From: Anaerolineae bacterium
Lineage (GTDB): Bacteria; Chloroflexota; Anaerolineae; Anaerolineales; Anaerolineaceae
DNA: 64,000 nt
Direction: 5' to 3'
NCBI GenBank assembly: GCA_013178295.1
Contig: JABLWW010000011.1
Location: forward strand, 124,001-188,000
The notes below the pieces were generated by a model. It worked only from the letters and a program-made list of their open reading frames with translations, was not told where the DNA came from and did not search any database. The position numbers and the translations under genes were made by a program. Of the stretch, positions 28,307-37,072 are shown piece after piece. The number at the start of each line of letters is the position of its first letter. Within the stretch, counting starts at the first letter, position 1.

Positions 28307-29320
28307 TCATGGCTTTGAGCCAAGCACTTCACGGGCATATTGGTCTCCAAATGGGAAAAGCCCGTATATCCCTCCGGTATGGATGAACAAAATTCTGTTG
28401 CCCTTTTGAAAGCGTCCGTTCTGGGTTTCACGCCACAGCGCGTAGAAAGCCTTGCCGGTGTAAACTGGGTCGAGAACTAGGCCGGTTGTGCGGGCGACAT
28501 TGTGAATAAAGCGCAACTCATCCAGTGTGCTTTGCGCATAACCTGTGCCAACATAACCGTCCACAATGTGGATATCCTGGGCACAGGCTTGCAGATCAGA
28601 AAGATATAGGTTGCGGAACTCATCCAGGACGCGGCTGATTTCGCGCACAAAATATGGCGCGTCCATGCGCACGTTGATGCTGATAATTTCACAGGGGAGC
28701 TTGAACAGCTCTTTGCCGATCATCAGTCCGGCATGTGTTCCGCCGCTGCCTGCTGCGGCGACGATATAGTCTGGAATAAACCCTAAGCCCTCAAATTGCG
28801 GCAGCATCTCTGCGATGGCATGGGCGTACCCAAGCGCGCCGGTGGCATTGGAAGCCCCCATTGGCAAAATTTCGGGCTGGTGACCTTTTTTGCGATATTC
28901 ATTTGCCAGTTCCTGCATAACAGTTGTGAGGGCATCCAGGTCTTCGGTGGGTACAAGGGTTACCTCAGCACCCAACAGGTAGTCTAAAAGCAGATTGCCG
29001 GTCAGCGCACCCTTGCCGTCGCCGCCCAGAACAAGGTGTGCTCTGAGTCCCAGCCGCGCGGCTACTGCGGCAGTGGCGCGCGCGTGGTTGGATTGCTGCC
29101 CCCCGGCGGTGATCAGGGTGTCTATGCCCTGTTGCAGGGCTTTTGCGGCAATAAACTCCAGTTTTCGAATCTTGTTGCCTGAAAGGTCAATGCCTGTCAG
29201 GTCATCGCGCTTGATATATATTTCAACACCGTTAAAGAGGGGCGCAAGCCGCTCAAGTTTTTCAATGGGTGTAGGAAGCTGGGATAGTGGTATTCGTTTT
29301 GGGAATTCAAACGCACACAT
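28307..29320 (-). CDS. D-cysteine desulfhydrase / ACC deaminase-family PLP enzyme
   Basis: A 337-residue fold-type II PLP enzyme. The PLP lysine is in GIDLSGNKIRKLEF (~52), followed by AGGQQSNHARATAAVAARLG and the phosphate-binding AAGSGGTHAGLMIG. Family members deaminate D-cysteine, L-cysteate or 1-aminocyclopropane-carboxylate; the sequence alone does not decide. ATG 29320 follows AAAGGAGAG; the longer reading to 29545 would overlap the divergent channel gene. Confidence 0.9.
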   Translation of the reverse strand: MCAFEFPKRIPLSQLPTPIEKLERLAPLFNGVEIYIKRDDLTGIDLSGNKIRKLEFIAAKALQQGIDTLITAGGQQSNHARATAAVAARLGLRAHLVLGGDGKGALTGNLLLDYLLGAEVTLVPTEDLDALTTVMQELANEYRKKGHQPEILPMGASNATGALGYAHAIAEMLPQFEGLGFIPDYIVAAAGSGGTHAGLMIGKELFKLPCEIISINVRMDAPYFVREISRVLDEFRNLYLSDLQACAQDIHIVDGYVGTGYAQSTLDELRFIHNVARTTGLVLDPVYTGKAFYALWRETQNGRFQKGNRILFIHTGGIYGLFPFGDQYAREVLGSKP

Positions 29321-29398
29321 ACGCTCTCCTTTGGCTTGGATTTGCGTTGATTGTATCACGATGCCTGCATGATGCTGCCTTTTGGTTGTGAGGATGGC

Positions 29399-29427
29399 TT
29401 GACTTTTTGCGCGCATGTCGGGATAAT
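29399..29427 (+). promoter_or_regulatory. Promoter of the RCK channel-like gene
   Basis: TTGACT (29399-29404), 17-bp spacer, GATAAT (29422-29427). Expected start near 29434, leaving a short leader before ATG 29460. Confidence 0.7.
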
Positions 29428-29459
29428 AATTTTGTCTTGATGGAGGGTGTTGCTGGAGG

Positions 29460-30515
29460 ATGAAACAGTTTTCGCTGAGAACTGTACGGCGTGTTTGGCG
29501 TGCGCAATGGCGCGATATGAAGGTGTTGTTGCGCGAGTCGCGCACTCCTCTGGTGTTGTTTATACTTGTCGTGGTGGGGGGAGCGACGCTTTTACACTTT
29601 TTCTACACCTTTCCAGAAGATGGGCATGAATTGGGTTGGGGGTATGCGCTTTATGCCTCCTTTGCGCTGGTTTTTTTTGAAACTGCGTTGGAATTCCCCC
29701 AGCAGTGGTATCTGCAGGCGTTATATTTCTTGATTCCAATATTGGGGTTGAGTGCAATTGCGGATGGTGTACTGAGCTTTAGCGCTGCGCTGACCAATAA
29801 ACGTGCGCGCGGGCAGAAGTGGCAGGTGGCTATGGCTTCTACGTACAAGGATCACGTCATTGTGTGTGGTTTGGGTAAGGTGGGCTACCGCGTGGTTTTG
29901 GAGTTGCAGAAGTATGGGCGTGATGTTGTGGGCATTGAAGCCAACCCCGAAGGCAGGTTTGTCGAACGTCTTCAGGAGATGGGGATTCCTTTGATTTTGG
30001 CAGATGCGCGCCGCCCGTCCAATCTGATAAAAGCCAACGTCAAGGAAGCTGATGCTATCATACCCTGCACGGATGATGAGTTGACCAATCTGGATATTGC
30101 GCTGGATGCCCGCGAAATTAATCCCCGTATTAAAGTGGTGATGCGGATGTTTGATCCTGATTTGGCGAAACGTATTGAAAAGGGCTTCGGCATTCACACT
30201 GCAATCAGCACCTCGGCGCTGGCAGCGCCAATGTTTGCCGCGGCAGCGATGCGCGCTAATGTGAAATATTCATTCTATGTGGACAACGATTTGTTGAATA
30301 TCGGTGAGCTGACAGTACACCCTCATTCCAAACTTGTTGGGCGGAGTATTGGAGAAATTGAGAAGGAATATAACATCTCGGTGATCATTTATCAGAGGGG
30401 TGGTTTTAGGGATATGCACCCTGAGCCAGCCTTTTTGATCGAGGCTGATGCCAAATTAACTGTTCTGGCGGAATTGCCCGCCTTGCAGCGGCTTGAGGCG
30501 TTGAACCAGGGTTAG
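29460..30515 (+). CDS. Two-helix membrane protein with RCK/TrkA-N and TrkA-C domains, atypical pore
   Basis: A 351-residue protein built like a bacterial K+ channel: two membrane helices (~30-52 and ~85-110), a Rossmann RCK_N domain (HVIVCGLGKVGYRVVLEL, ~133) and a C-terminal TrkA-C domain (~270-345). Between the helices, where K+ channels have TVGYGD, the sequence is FFETALEFPQQW, so the selectivity filter is missing. It may be a non-selective channel, a sensor or a non-conducting subunit. GGAGG abuts ATG 29460; Met20 (29517) is a possible alternative start. Confidence 0.83.
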   Translation: MKQFSLRTVRRVWRAQWRDMKVLLRESRTPLVLFILVVVGGATLLHFFYTFPEDGHELGWGYALYASFALVFFETALEFPQQWYLQALYFLIPILGLSAIADGVLSFSAALTNKRARGQKWQVAMASTYKDHVIVCGLGKVGYRVVLELQKYGRDVVGIEANPEGRFVERLQEMGIPLILADARRPSNLIKANVKEADAIIPCTDDELTNLDIALDAREINPRIKVVMRMFDPDLAKRIEKGFGIHTAISTSALAAPMFAAAAMRANVKYSFYVDNDLLNIGELTVHPHSKLVGRSIGEIEKEYNISVIIYQRGGFRDMHPEPAFLIEADAKLTVLAELPALQRLEALNQG

Positions 30516-30549
30516 GCTGTTGGTATGGCAGAAAGTGGAGGAAAACCCA

Positions 30550-31113
30550 ATGGGCAACCCGATTGAGCTAGCTTGTTTATCCTGCCGCACCAAGCTGTTG
30601 GTTGAGAATGAGCGGCTGATTGTTTGCCATCATTGTAAGACAGTCTTTGTTGTCAAGCGTGGTATTGGGGTTGTCTCTCTGATTCCCTTTCGTCTTGATG
30701 AGCGCGAAACCGAGAAAAGGGATTACACTCGCATTGCTGCCGACAAAGCTATTAAACGTCTAAGTGCCGAAATTGAGCAACTGGAAGAAAAATTGAAGGT
30801 GCAGAGGGAATGGGTTAGAAATCGCAAAAAAACGGAGCGCCAGTGGCTTTACGGCTACTTTGCTGCAAGAAGGGTCTCTTTGGGCGAGGTAGTGGCTGGC
30901 GACGCAGATGAGGACACCCTACCCGAATTGGACAAGCTGACATCGGATCAGGCAAAGGAACTGGTTGCGCACTTTCGCCGTTTATCTTTAAATTACCCCA
31001 ATGATAGACGTATCGCGGGGCTGGTAGCCGCTTTTGGCAACATAGAATTACTGTTGTCCACGCTGGAAGCCAAGCGCAAGGAGCTTGAGGATGAGAAGCG
31101 GCTGATAGACTGA
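30550..31113 (+). CDS. Zinc-ribbon and coiled-coil protein, unknown function
   Basis: A 187-residue soluble protein. An N-terminal zinc ribbon (CLSC, 13 residues, CHHC) is followed by a charged coiled coil (~65-105: AIKRLSAEIEQLEEKLK) and a helical C-terminus ending in another Glu/Lys-rich helix. The family was not recognised. ATG 30550 has GGAGGAAAAC upstream, better than the earlier codon at 30520. It follows the channel-like gene by 34 bp on the same strand. Confidence 0.78.
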   Translation: MGNPIELACLSCRTKLLVENERLIVCHHCKTVFVVKRGIGVVSLIPFRLDERETEKRDYTRIAADKAIKRLSAEIEQLEEKLKVQREWVRNRKKTERQWLYGYFAARRVSLGEVVAGDADEDTLPELDKLTSDQAKELVAHFRRLSLNYPNDRRIAGLVAAFGNIELLLSTLEAKRKELEDEKRLID

Positions 31114-31121
31114 TTGTGGCT

Positions 31122-31991
31122 TTAGGGCTGGTGGCTGATCATAGAAAGCAGGTTGTATACTGCCCGCAGTTCGTTGATGATTTCAGTTTGCCGTTGTGTG
31201 ATAAATTGCATCAGAATAGCCCGCGCTGGGTCTTCACGTAACAGCCTGATACCAACGCGGTAACGGTTGCGTAACGTGTCCTGGTGCACATTGGCAATGA
31301 CACCCCGCAGTTCGATTTCAGTGGCTTTTTTGTATAAGGGTTCTGATGCGCTTGTGATGAATGAGACTTGTCGCCGCTGCCCGGCCAGCGGGTCGAGGCG
31401 CAGCGTTTCGCTGCTGGAGCGAGCCTTTAAATCGTTCTCCATGTACCACTTCACCGCCGTGCGGGGAATTTCTCCTTTGTAGTGCAGGCTGGCGGCTGGG
31501 ATAAAGACAGTAATGGGTGTGTCCACCTTATAGTAGTCGGCAAAAAAGAATCTGGTTTTGATGTAAATAGCCAGTCCGTCCTGAGAAACGTCTGCCAGTT
31601 CGGCAGTGAGTGGACGACGCATCGTGTTGGTCATGATGGCGCCCTGGATGGGTGAATCGGGCTCAACGCGTATCTGATTGCGCGCCCCTATATTGCCTTT
31701 GACCATTTGAAAGTCGGATAGAACCCCCTCAACTTTTGCAAAATCAATATGAGATACGCTTGCCAGCACTGTCCCGGGGATCGCTTCGCTTTGGATGTAT
31801 GTCTGACGCTCACGGTACAGACAAACCATCTGGAAAGGATCGGTCTTTACGTTGATCGAGGAGACCCCCACATCCGTCAGCGCTGCTGTGTTTGCAATTG
31901 GTATGCCTTTGAAAACATTGAGCAGGCGAATTTCTTTTCTGTTCCGGTAAATGCTGTCAAAGATACTGATAAGGTTTGGGGCGGGTTCCAT
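31122..31991 (-). CDS. PilZ-like c-di-GMP-binding protein
   Basis: A 289-residue protein with an N-terminal YcgR-like region (~1-95) and a C-terminal domain bearing both PilZ signatures: RNQIR (RxxxR, ~104) and DVSQDG (DxSxxG, ~135). PilZ domains change partner binding on c-di-GMP capture. A PAS-GGDEF cyclase is encoded elsewhere in this window. AAGGAAA lies 9 nt before the ATG; a TTGACA-N17-AATAAT promoter lies upstream. It is divergent from the ccm operon. Confidence 0.75.
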   Translation of the reverse strand: MEPAPNLISIFDSIYRNRKEIRLLNVFKGIPIANTAALTDVGVSSINVKTDPFQMVCLYRERQTYIQSEAIPGTVLASVSHIDFAKVEGVLSDFQMVKGNIGARNQIRVEPDSPIQGAIMTNTMRRPLTAELADVSQDGLAIYIKTRFFFADYYKVDTPITVFIPAASLHYKGEIPRTAVKWYMENDLKARSSSETLRLDPLAGQRRQVSFITSASEPLYKKATEIELRGVIANVHQDTLRNRYRVGIRLLREDPARAILMQFITQRQTEIINELRAVYNLLSMISHQP

Positions 31992-32040
31992 AATTTGATT
32001 TCCTTTAGCGTAATGTTAAAACGCCTGGTAGGTTGCTTTG

Positions 32041-32069
32041 ATTATTGCATTATTCATATCACTTGTCAA
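32041..32069 (-). promoter_or_regulatory. Promoter of the PilZ gene
   Basis: Minus strand TTGACA (32069-32064), 17-bp spacer, AATAAT (32046-32041), about 50 nt before the start codon. Confidence 0.75.
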
Positions 32070-32174
32070 TAAAAGCGTCATTAGTCTGTTTATCGCATGG
32101 GAGTCCCTTGCAGATACATTAGAAATTTTTAAGATAATTCACTTTCCTGATATCTTTATGGTAAAAAAACAAAT

Positions 32175-33452
32175 ATGCGCATGAAATGTAAGAGTTTGTT
32201 TTTTATGGGCTTTGTCATTTTTGTTTTTGGATCAGGTTATTCCTTTTCTGGGGGTGTCAACCTGTCTCAAGAGCTCTCTTTCCGATCTGTCAGCCCACAG
32301 GGGGAAATACGATTGGCGAAGGTGTCTGGCCAATTCGCCGATGTGTTCTCTCCTGCCATAGTTGGGGAAGAGTCTTCTCCCCGTTTTGTGACCATCAGGG
32401 GAGAGGTGGTTAACGCTTCTGGGAACTCTCTGCCAAAGGGTTTGAGTGTCTCGCTTCGGGTATTTGACGATATGTCGCCGGTATATATCATGACGACAGT
32501 GGTGGATGAGCCAAGCGGCGCATTTTCTTTTGACGCGGTGGAAGTTCGTTCGGGGCGTTCCTTTGTAGTTTCTACCCGATATATGGGGCATCTGTATACC
32601 TCAAGGGTGATTCATGCGTCTGATTTTGCAGACACCACCGAGATATTCATCCAGCTATATATCTATGAGCCAACAAGCAACTCCGCTCATTTGCTGGCGG
32701 AGCGGGTGCATGTCTTCTTTGATCTGATTGCCCCGCAGATGCTGCGGGTTACAGAATTTCTGATTATTTCCAACGTATCGCCGTATGTTTTCACTTCTGC
32801 AAATGCGGGAGAACCTGCTATCTATTTTGCCCTGCCGCCACGATTTGTTGACCTTGAAGTTGAAGATAGCCAGAATAATCAGGTGATGGTTACTGAAGAC
32901 GGCTTTGGTACGCTGTCGCCAATTTTTCCTGGGCAACTGCCGCAGGAGATACTTTTCTCCTATAACCTTCCGTATGATGACAACCTGGAGATGAACCTTA
33001 AATTTCCTGTGGCTGTCAGTTCGATTGTTGTAGCGCTCCCTCAAGACAATATGCGTTTGACCAGCAAGCAGTTAAGCGATGCGGGATGGCGTGATGTCAG
33101 GGGGAGACGGTTGCGGCTTTACGAAACCCATAATCTGGCAGCTGAGGATGCGTTGTATGTCTCGCTCTCCAGAAGGGTGGGGGTGTTTTTGCCCTCCGAT
33201 TCTTCACTTGGGACCGTTATTGGCGGAGTGGTTTTTGCTCTGGCGGCTTTTTTCTCGTGGCGTCTATTGTGGCGGAAAGGGCAGTGCACGTCAAAGAAGG
33301 CAGAGCATGATGGTGGCGTTGTTTCGGAGGATAGGGAAGCTGTCCTGGATGCCATTATTGCCCTGGACGATTTGTTTCGCGCTGGTGAATTGCCGGAAGA
33401 GGTTTACCGTCGGCGGCGGTCTGATTTGAAAGAAAAGTTGAAATCCGGTTAG
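32175..33452 (+). CDS. Exported membrane protein heading the ccm operon, unknown function
   Basis: A 425-residue protein with a signal peptide (LFFMGFVIFVFGSGYSFSGG), a long extracytoplasmic beta-rich region whose ~70-150 part looks like a carboxypeptidase-regulatory-like fold, a C-terminal membrane helix (~345-365, VIGGVVFALAAFFSWRLLW) and a cytoplasmic tail with a SHOCT-like helix pair (LDDLFRAGELPEEVYRRRRSDL). ccmA begins 1 bp after its stop, so it belongs to the cytochrome c maturation operon. The tail resembles segments found in CcmI/CcmH-like proteins, but homology is not claimed. Confidence 0.75.
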   Translation: MRMKCKSLFFMGFVIFVFGSGYSFSGGVNLSQELSFRSVSPQGEIRLAKVSGQFADVFSPAIVGEESSPRFVTIRGEVVNASGNSLPKGLSVSLRVFDDMSPVYIMTTVVDEPSGAFSFDAVEVRSGRSFVVSTRYMGHLYTSRVIHASDFADTTEIFIQLYIYEPTSNSAHLLAERVHVFFDLIAPQMLRVTEFLIISNVSPYVFTSANAGEPAIYFALPPRFVDLEVEDSQNNQVMVTEDGFGTLSPIFPGQLPQEILFSYNLPYDDNLEMNLKFPVAVSSIVVALPQDNMRLTSKQLSDAGWRDVRGRRLRLYETHNLAAEDALYVSLSRRVGVFLPSDSSLGTVIGGVVFALAAFFSWRLLWRKGQCTSKKAEHDGGVVSEDREAVLDAIIALDDLFRAGELPEEVYRRRRSDLKEKLKSG

Positions 33453-33453
33453 C

Positions 33454-34155
33454 ATGATCGAGGTATCCTGCCTGACCAAGCGGTTTGACGGCAAAACTGC
33501 ATTGCGCGGTCTGGATTTTCGGGCTGTGGCAGGAGAGTTTGTGGCACTGCTGGGTCCGAATGGCGCGGGAAAAACAACCCTTTTGTACATTCTGGCTTCG
33601 CTTCTCCGCCCGACAAAAGGTGAGGTGCGTGTCGCTGGTTGCCCCTTACCACATCATGCGGCAGCCGCGCGGCGCAGTGTGGGGTTTGTTGCACATCAGC
33701 CTTTGTTATACCCTGACCTTACAGCCAGGGAAAATCTAACGTTTTTTGGGCGTCTGTACGCTGTGCCGCACCTTCCCCAGCGGGTGGATGAAGTGTTGTG
33801 TCTGGTTGGGCTGATGGAGTGCGGCAACAACCTCGTACGCACGTTTTCGCGGGGGATGTTGCAACGTCTTGCAATTGGCAGGGCGGTTTTGCATGACCCG
33901 CAGATTTTGCTTCTTGATGAGCCCTATACTGGATTGGATCAAGCTGCCTGTGAGATGCTTGACGCGATGTTGCATCTGCAGGCGATGCAGGGCAGGGTGC
34001 TTGTGATGGCGTCGCATGATTTGGGGCACGCCGCCAGGCTGGCGAGCCGCTTTGATATCCTTGTTAGCGGTAATTTGAAGGTCTCTGTCTTCCGCGAGCA
34101 GATACCTGCCGAAGGGTTGTCCGCTTTGTATCAGCAGGCGGTTCAATCCCAATAA
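33454..34155 (+). CDS. ccmA: Heme exporter ATP-binding protein CcmA
   Basis: A 233-residue ABC ATPase: Walker A GPNGAGKTT, signature FSRGMLQRLAIGRA and Walker B ILLLDEPYTGLD. With CcmB and CcmC it drives release of heme-loaded CcmE in system I cytochrome c maturation. The genes around it (membrane protein, ccmB, ccmC, ccmD) support the assignment over a generic ABC protein. Confidence 0.9.
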   Translation: MIEVSCLTKRFDGKTALRGLDFRAVAGEFVALLGPNGAGKTTLLYILASLLRPTKGEVRVAGCPLPHHAAAARRSVGFVAHQPLLYPDLTARENLTFFGRLYAVPHLPQRVDEVLCLVGLMECGNNLVRTFSRGMLQRLAIGRAVLHDPQILLLDEPYTGLDQAACEMLDAMLHLQAMQGRVLVMASHDLGHAARLASRFDILVSGNLKVSVFREQIPAEGLSALYQQAVQSQ

Positions 34156-34156
34156 T

Positions 34157-34867
34157 GTGCGGGCAGTTGTGTATGTGTTTGGGCGAAGGCGGCATACGGT
34201 GTTTCTGAGAACAGTTTGGGCAATCTTATGGAAAGACCTTGTTACAGAATGGCGCAATCGTCAGACATTTTCTGCCATGCTGGTGTTTGCCCTGGTGGTT
34301 ATTTTTTTATTCAACTTCGCTTTGGAGTTGAACAGGGGAGCGCAGGCTGTTGTCACCTCTGGGGTGATTTGGGTAACCTTTGCCTTCTGTGGAACGCTTG
34401 GGTTTAACCGTTCTCTCTCTGCCGAACAAGATCGCGGCTGTCTGGACGGACTGCTTCTTGCTCCGGTCAATAGGGCGGCAATTTACGTTGGGAAAGCGTT
34501 GTCCAATCTGGTTTTTATGCTTGCCACTGCTGTTGTTGTTCTGCCGGTATATAGTCTGTTGTATAACACGAACCTGTTTATTCCCGCCTTTCTACTGGTG
34601 GTTTTGCTGGGAATGCTGGGATACGCGGCGCTTGGGACAATGTTGTCCGGTATGAGTATGCGTTCGCGTATGCGGGATTTGTTACTGCCGGTTCTTCTTT
34701 TTCCGGTGGCGTTGCCGCTTTTGGTAGCAGTGGTAAAAGCCAGCAGCGGTTTGCTTGAGGGACAACCGCTTTCTGCTGTAAGACATTGGATGGATTTGCT
34801 GGTGGTCTATGATATTATTTTCGTGACGGTGTCTCTTTTGGTTTTTGATGAAGTAATAGAGGATTAG
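34157..34867 (+). CDS. ccmB: Heme exporter permease CcmB
   Basis: A 236-residue, six-helix membrane protein with the CcmB hallmarks WKDLVTEWRNRQTFSAMLVF and EQDRGCLDGLLLAPV and the LLLPVLLFPVALPLL helix. GTG 34157 is the most upstream start, 1 bp after ccmA; later GTG codons are possible. It is the permease partner of CcmA. Confidence 0.92.
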   Translation: MRAVVYVFGRRRHTVFLRTVWAILWKDLVTEWRNRQTFSAMLVFALVVIFLFNFALELNRGAQAVVTSGVIWVTFAFCGTLGFNRSLSAEQDRGCLDGLLLAPVNRAAIYVGKALSNLVFMLATAVVVLPVYSLLYNTNLFIPAFLLVVLLGMLGYAALGTMLSGMSMRSRMRDLLLPVLLFPVALPLLVAVVKASSGLLEGQPLSAVRHWMDLLVVYDIIFVTVSLLVFDEVIED

Positions 34868-34870
34868 ATA

Positions 34871-35569
34871 GTGAGGTCTGGACATCCCAGGTTGCTGTTG
34901 TCGCTGTCCATAGCCGCGTCTCTTTTGCTGTGCCTGGCTTTGTGGGCGGTCTTTCGGTATGCCCCCCTGGAATTGAATATGGGGGCGGTGCAAAAGGTGT
35001 TCTATTTTCATGTTTCTGCAAATTGGGCGGGGATGCTTGGCTTTTTGGTGGCGCTGGTTGTTTCTGTGATTTACTTACGCACAGCTGATTTGAAGTGGGA
35101 TATTGCGGCGGTGGCAGGTATTGAACTGGGGATGGTCTTTACTGCCATGGGCATCGTCTCGGGCATGATTTGGGCGCGCCCGACATGGAACACCTGGTGG
35201 ACGTGGGATCCACGTTTGACGACTATTGCTGTGGTTGAGATGGTATATGCTGCCTACTTTATGCTGCGGCAAGGGATCGAGGAATGCGAGCGCCGCGCCC
35301 GTTTCGGCGCGGTGTACTCGATTGTGGGATTTATCAGTGTTCCGCTCACGTTTTTCTCTATCCGTTTTGCGCGTACGATACATCCTGTGGTGATAGGCAG
35401 CGGTGACTCCTCCAACCAGGTATTCAATATGACGCCCGCCATGTTACAGACCTTTTTGCTCTGTTTGTTTGCCTTCTCGGTGCTTTTTGTTGTTCTCCTA
35501 TGGCACCGCCTGCGGCTAGGGCTACTGGCGCAGGAAGTCGAAGATGCCGCAAATGCCTGTTGGGAGTAA
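34871..35569 (+). CDS. ccmC: Heme-handling protein CcmC
   Basis: A 232-residue, six-helix protein with the heme-handling tryptophan-rich motif WWTWDPRLT, preceded by MIWARPTW, and conserved periplasmic histidines in VFYFHVSANWAGM and TIHPVVIG. It delivers heme to CcmE. Start is GTG 34871, 3 bp after ccmB. Confidence 0.94.
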   Translation: MRSGHPRLLLSLSIAASLLLCLALWAVFRYAPLELNMGAVQKVFYFHVSANWAGMLGFLVALVVSVIYLRTADLKWDIAAVAGIELGMVFTAMGIVSGMIWARPTWNTWWTWDPRLTTIAVVEMVYAAYFMLRQGIEECERRARFGAVYSIVGFISVPLTFFSIRFARTIHPVVIGSGDSSNQVFNMTPAMLQTFLLCLFAFSVLFVVLLWHRLRLGLLAQEVEDAANACWE

Positions 35570-35576
35570 AATAGCA

Positions 35577-35726
35577 ATGCAGATGCCGGATACCGTCGTA
35601 TATATGATTGCTGGGTATGTTGCCATATTGGCGATTCTTGCCATTTACATTGTTAGTCTTGGTGTACGCTGGAAGCGTCTGCAGCGGCAGTTAAGAAACC
35701 TTAAGCTTAAAGCCAGGAAGGAATGA
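35577..35726 (+). CDS. ccmD: CcmD-like small membrane protein
   Basis: A 49-residue single-helix protein (VYMIAGYVAILAILAIYIVSL) with a basic cytoplasmic tail (RWKRLQRQLRNLK), the CcmD topology, placed right after ccmC. ATG 35577 follows GGGAG. CcmD helps release holo-CcmE from CcmABC. The stop overlaps the next start (ATGA). Confidence 0.8.
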   Translation: MQMPDTVVYMIAGYVAILAILAIYIVSLGVRWKRLQRQLRNLKLKARKE

Positions 35727-37057
35727 GGATGCCACAAGCCACTTTCACGTTTCCAAAAGGTTTTTTGTGGGGGACAGCCACTGCCTCACATCAGGTGGAA
35801 GGCGGGAACAACAATAATAACTGGGCGATTTGGGAAGACACACCGGGAAAAATCATTGGTGGACATCGCAGCGGAAGAGCCTGTGATTGGTGGTGCGGCA
35901 AGCGATGGAAAGAGGATTTTGACCGTGCTGCCGAAACGGGGCAGAATACCCATCGTCTCTCCATTGAGTGGAGCCGGGTTCAGCCTGCTGCTGACCGCTG
36001 GGATGAGGATGCCATCAATTACTATCGTGAAATCGTGCGCGGTATGACAGAGCGCAAGCTCATGCCGATGGTGACTCTGCACCATTTCACAGACCCTATT
36101 TGGTTTTATGAGCAGGGTGGTTGGGAGATGGAAGATGCCCCCGGGCTGTATGCCAGATATGTTGAGAAGGTGGTTGAGGCGCTGAAGGAGTATGTGTCGG
36201 TGTGGGTAACGATCAATGAACCCAATGTTTACACGCTGAATGGGTATGTGGAAGGGGCGTTCCCCCCTGGGAAAAAGGATGTTGGCGCAGCTTTCGGTGT
36301 GTATTGCAACCTGGTGCGTGCCCATGCACAGGCATATCGCATTATTCACAAAATACAGCCTCAGGCGCGGGTGGGCTTTGCCCATCACTATCGCAGCGTA
36401 CTGCCAGCGCGTTCCTGGTCTCCGTTTGATCGTCTGGCGGCAAAGCTTGTTTTTGAAAGCATCAATGTGGCGTTTCCTGGTGCACTGCTAGATGGGCGCG
36501 TTCGCCTTTTGGGCAAGCAGTGCCGCGTACCTGAAGCTATTGGCACACAGGACTTTTTTGGTCTTAATTATTACACGCGCACGCTGGTTGCGTTTGTACT
36601 CGATGCAAAGCAGTTTTTTCAGCGCAGCTTTTTCCCGCCCGGTGTTGAGGTCTCGCCAACCGGTTTTCTAGCTAATGTCCCAGAGGGCTTTTACGAAGCC
36701 ATGCGCTGGGCGACGCGTTTTAATGTCCCTATTTTAATCACGGAGAATGGTGTTGAAGACAATGATGACCGCCTGCGCCCCAGCTATCTGGTGGAACACG
36801 TGCATCAGGTGTGGCGGGCGTTGAATAATAATTTTCAGATCAAGGGCTATTATCACTGGTCGCTGGTGGACAATTTTGAATGGGAGCGGGGGTGGACACA
36901 GCGTTTTGGTTTGTGGGGGCTCAACCCGGAAAGCCAATCGCGCCTGCGCCGCCCGAGTGTTGACCTTTATGCGGCGATATGCCGGGAGAATGCGCTCTCT
37001 TCAGCAATGGTAGAGAAGTTTGCTCCCAGGTCATTTGCCAGGCTGTTTCCGGTCTAG
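35723..37057 (+). CDS. Glycoside hydrolase family 1 beta-glucosidase-like enzyme
   Basis: A 444-residue GH1 enzyme. N-terminal FPKGFLWGTATASHQVEG, the acid/base motif TINEPNV (~157) and the nucleophile motif LITENG (~338) are all intact, with the C-terminal GYYHWSLVDNFEWERGW. It should hydrolyse beta-glucosides or galactosides in the cytoplasm. Its start overlaps the ccmD stop, an unexpected neighbour for cytochrome maturation genes. ATG 35729 is an equally good start. Confidence 0.94.
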   Translation: MRMPQATFTFPKGFLWGTATASHQVEGGNNNNNWAIWEDTPGKIIGGHRSGRACDWWCGKRWKEDFDRAAETGQNTHRLSIEWSRVQPAADRWDEDAINYYREIVRGMTERKLMPMVTLHHFTDPIWFYEQGGWEMEDAPGLYARYVEKVVEALKEYVSVWVTINEPNVYTLNGYVEGAFPPGKKDVGAAFGVYCNLVRAHAQAYRIIHKIQPQARVGFAHHYRSVLPARSWSPFDRLAAKLVFESINVAFPGALLDGRVRLLGKQCRVPEAIGTQDFFGLNYYTRTLVAFVLDAKQFFQRSFFPPGVEVSPTGFLANVPEGFYEAMRWATRFNVPILITENGVEDNDDRLRPSYLVEHVHQVWRALNNNFQIKGYYHWSLVDNFEWERGWTQRFGLWGLNPESQSRLRRPSVDLYAAICRENALSSAMVEKFAPRSFARLFPV

Positions 37058-37072
37058 CGCAGAGTTCCCTTG

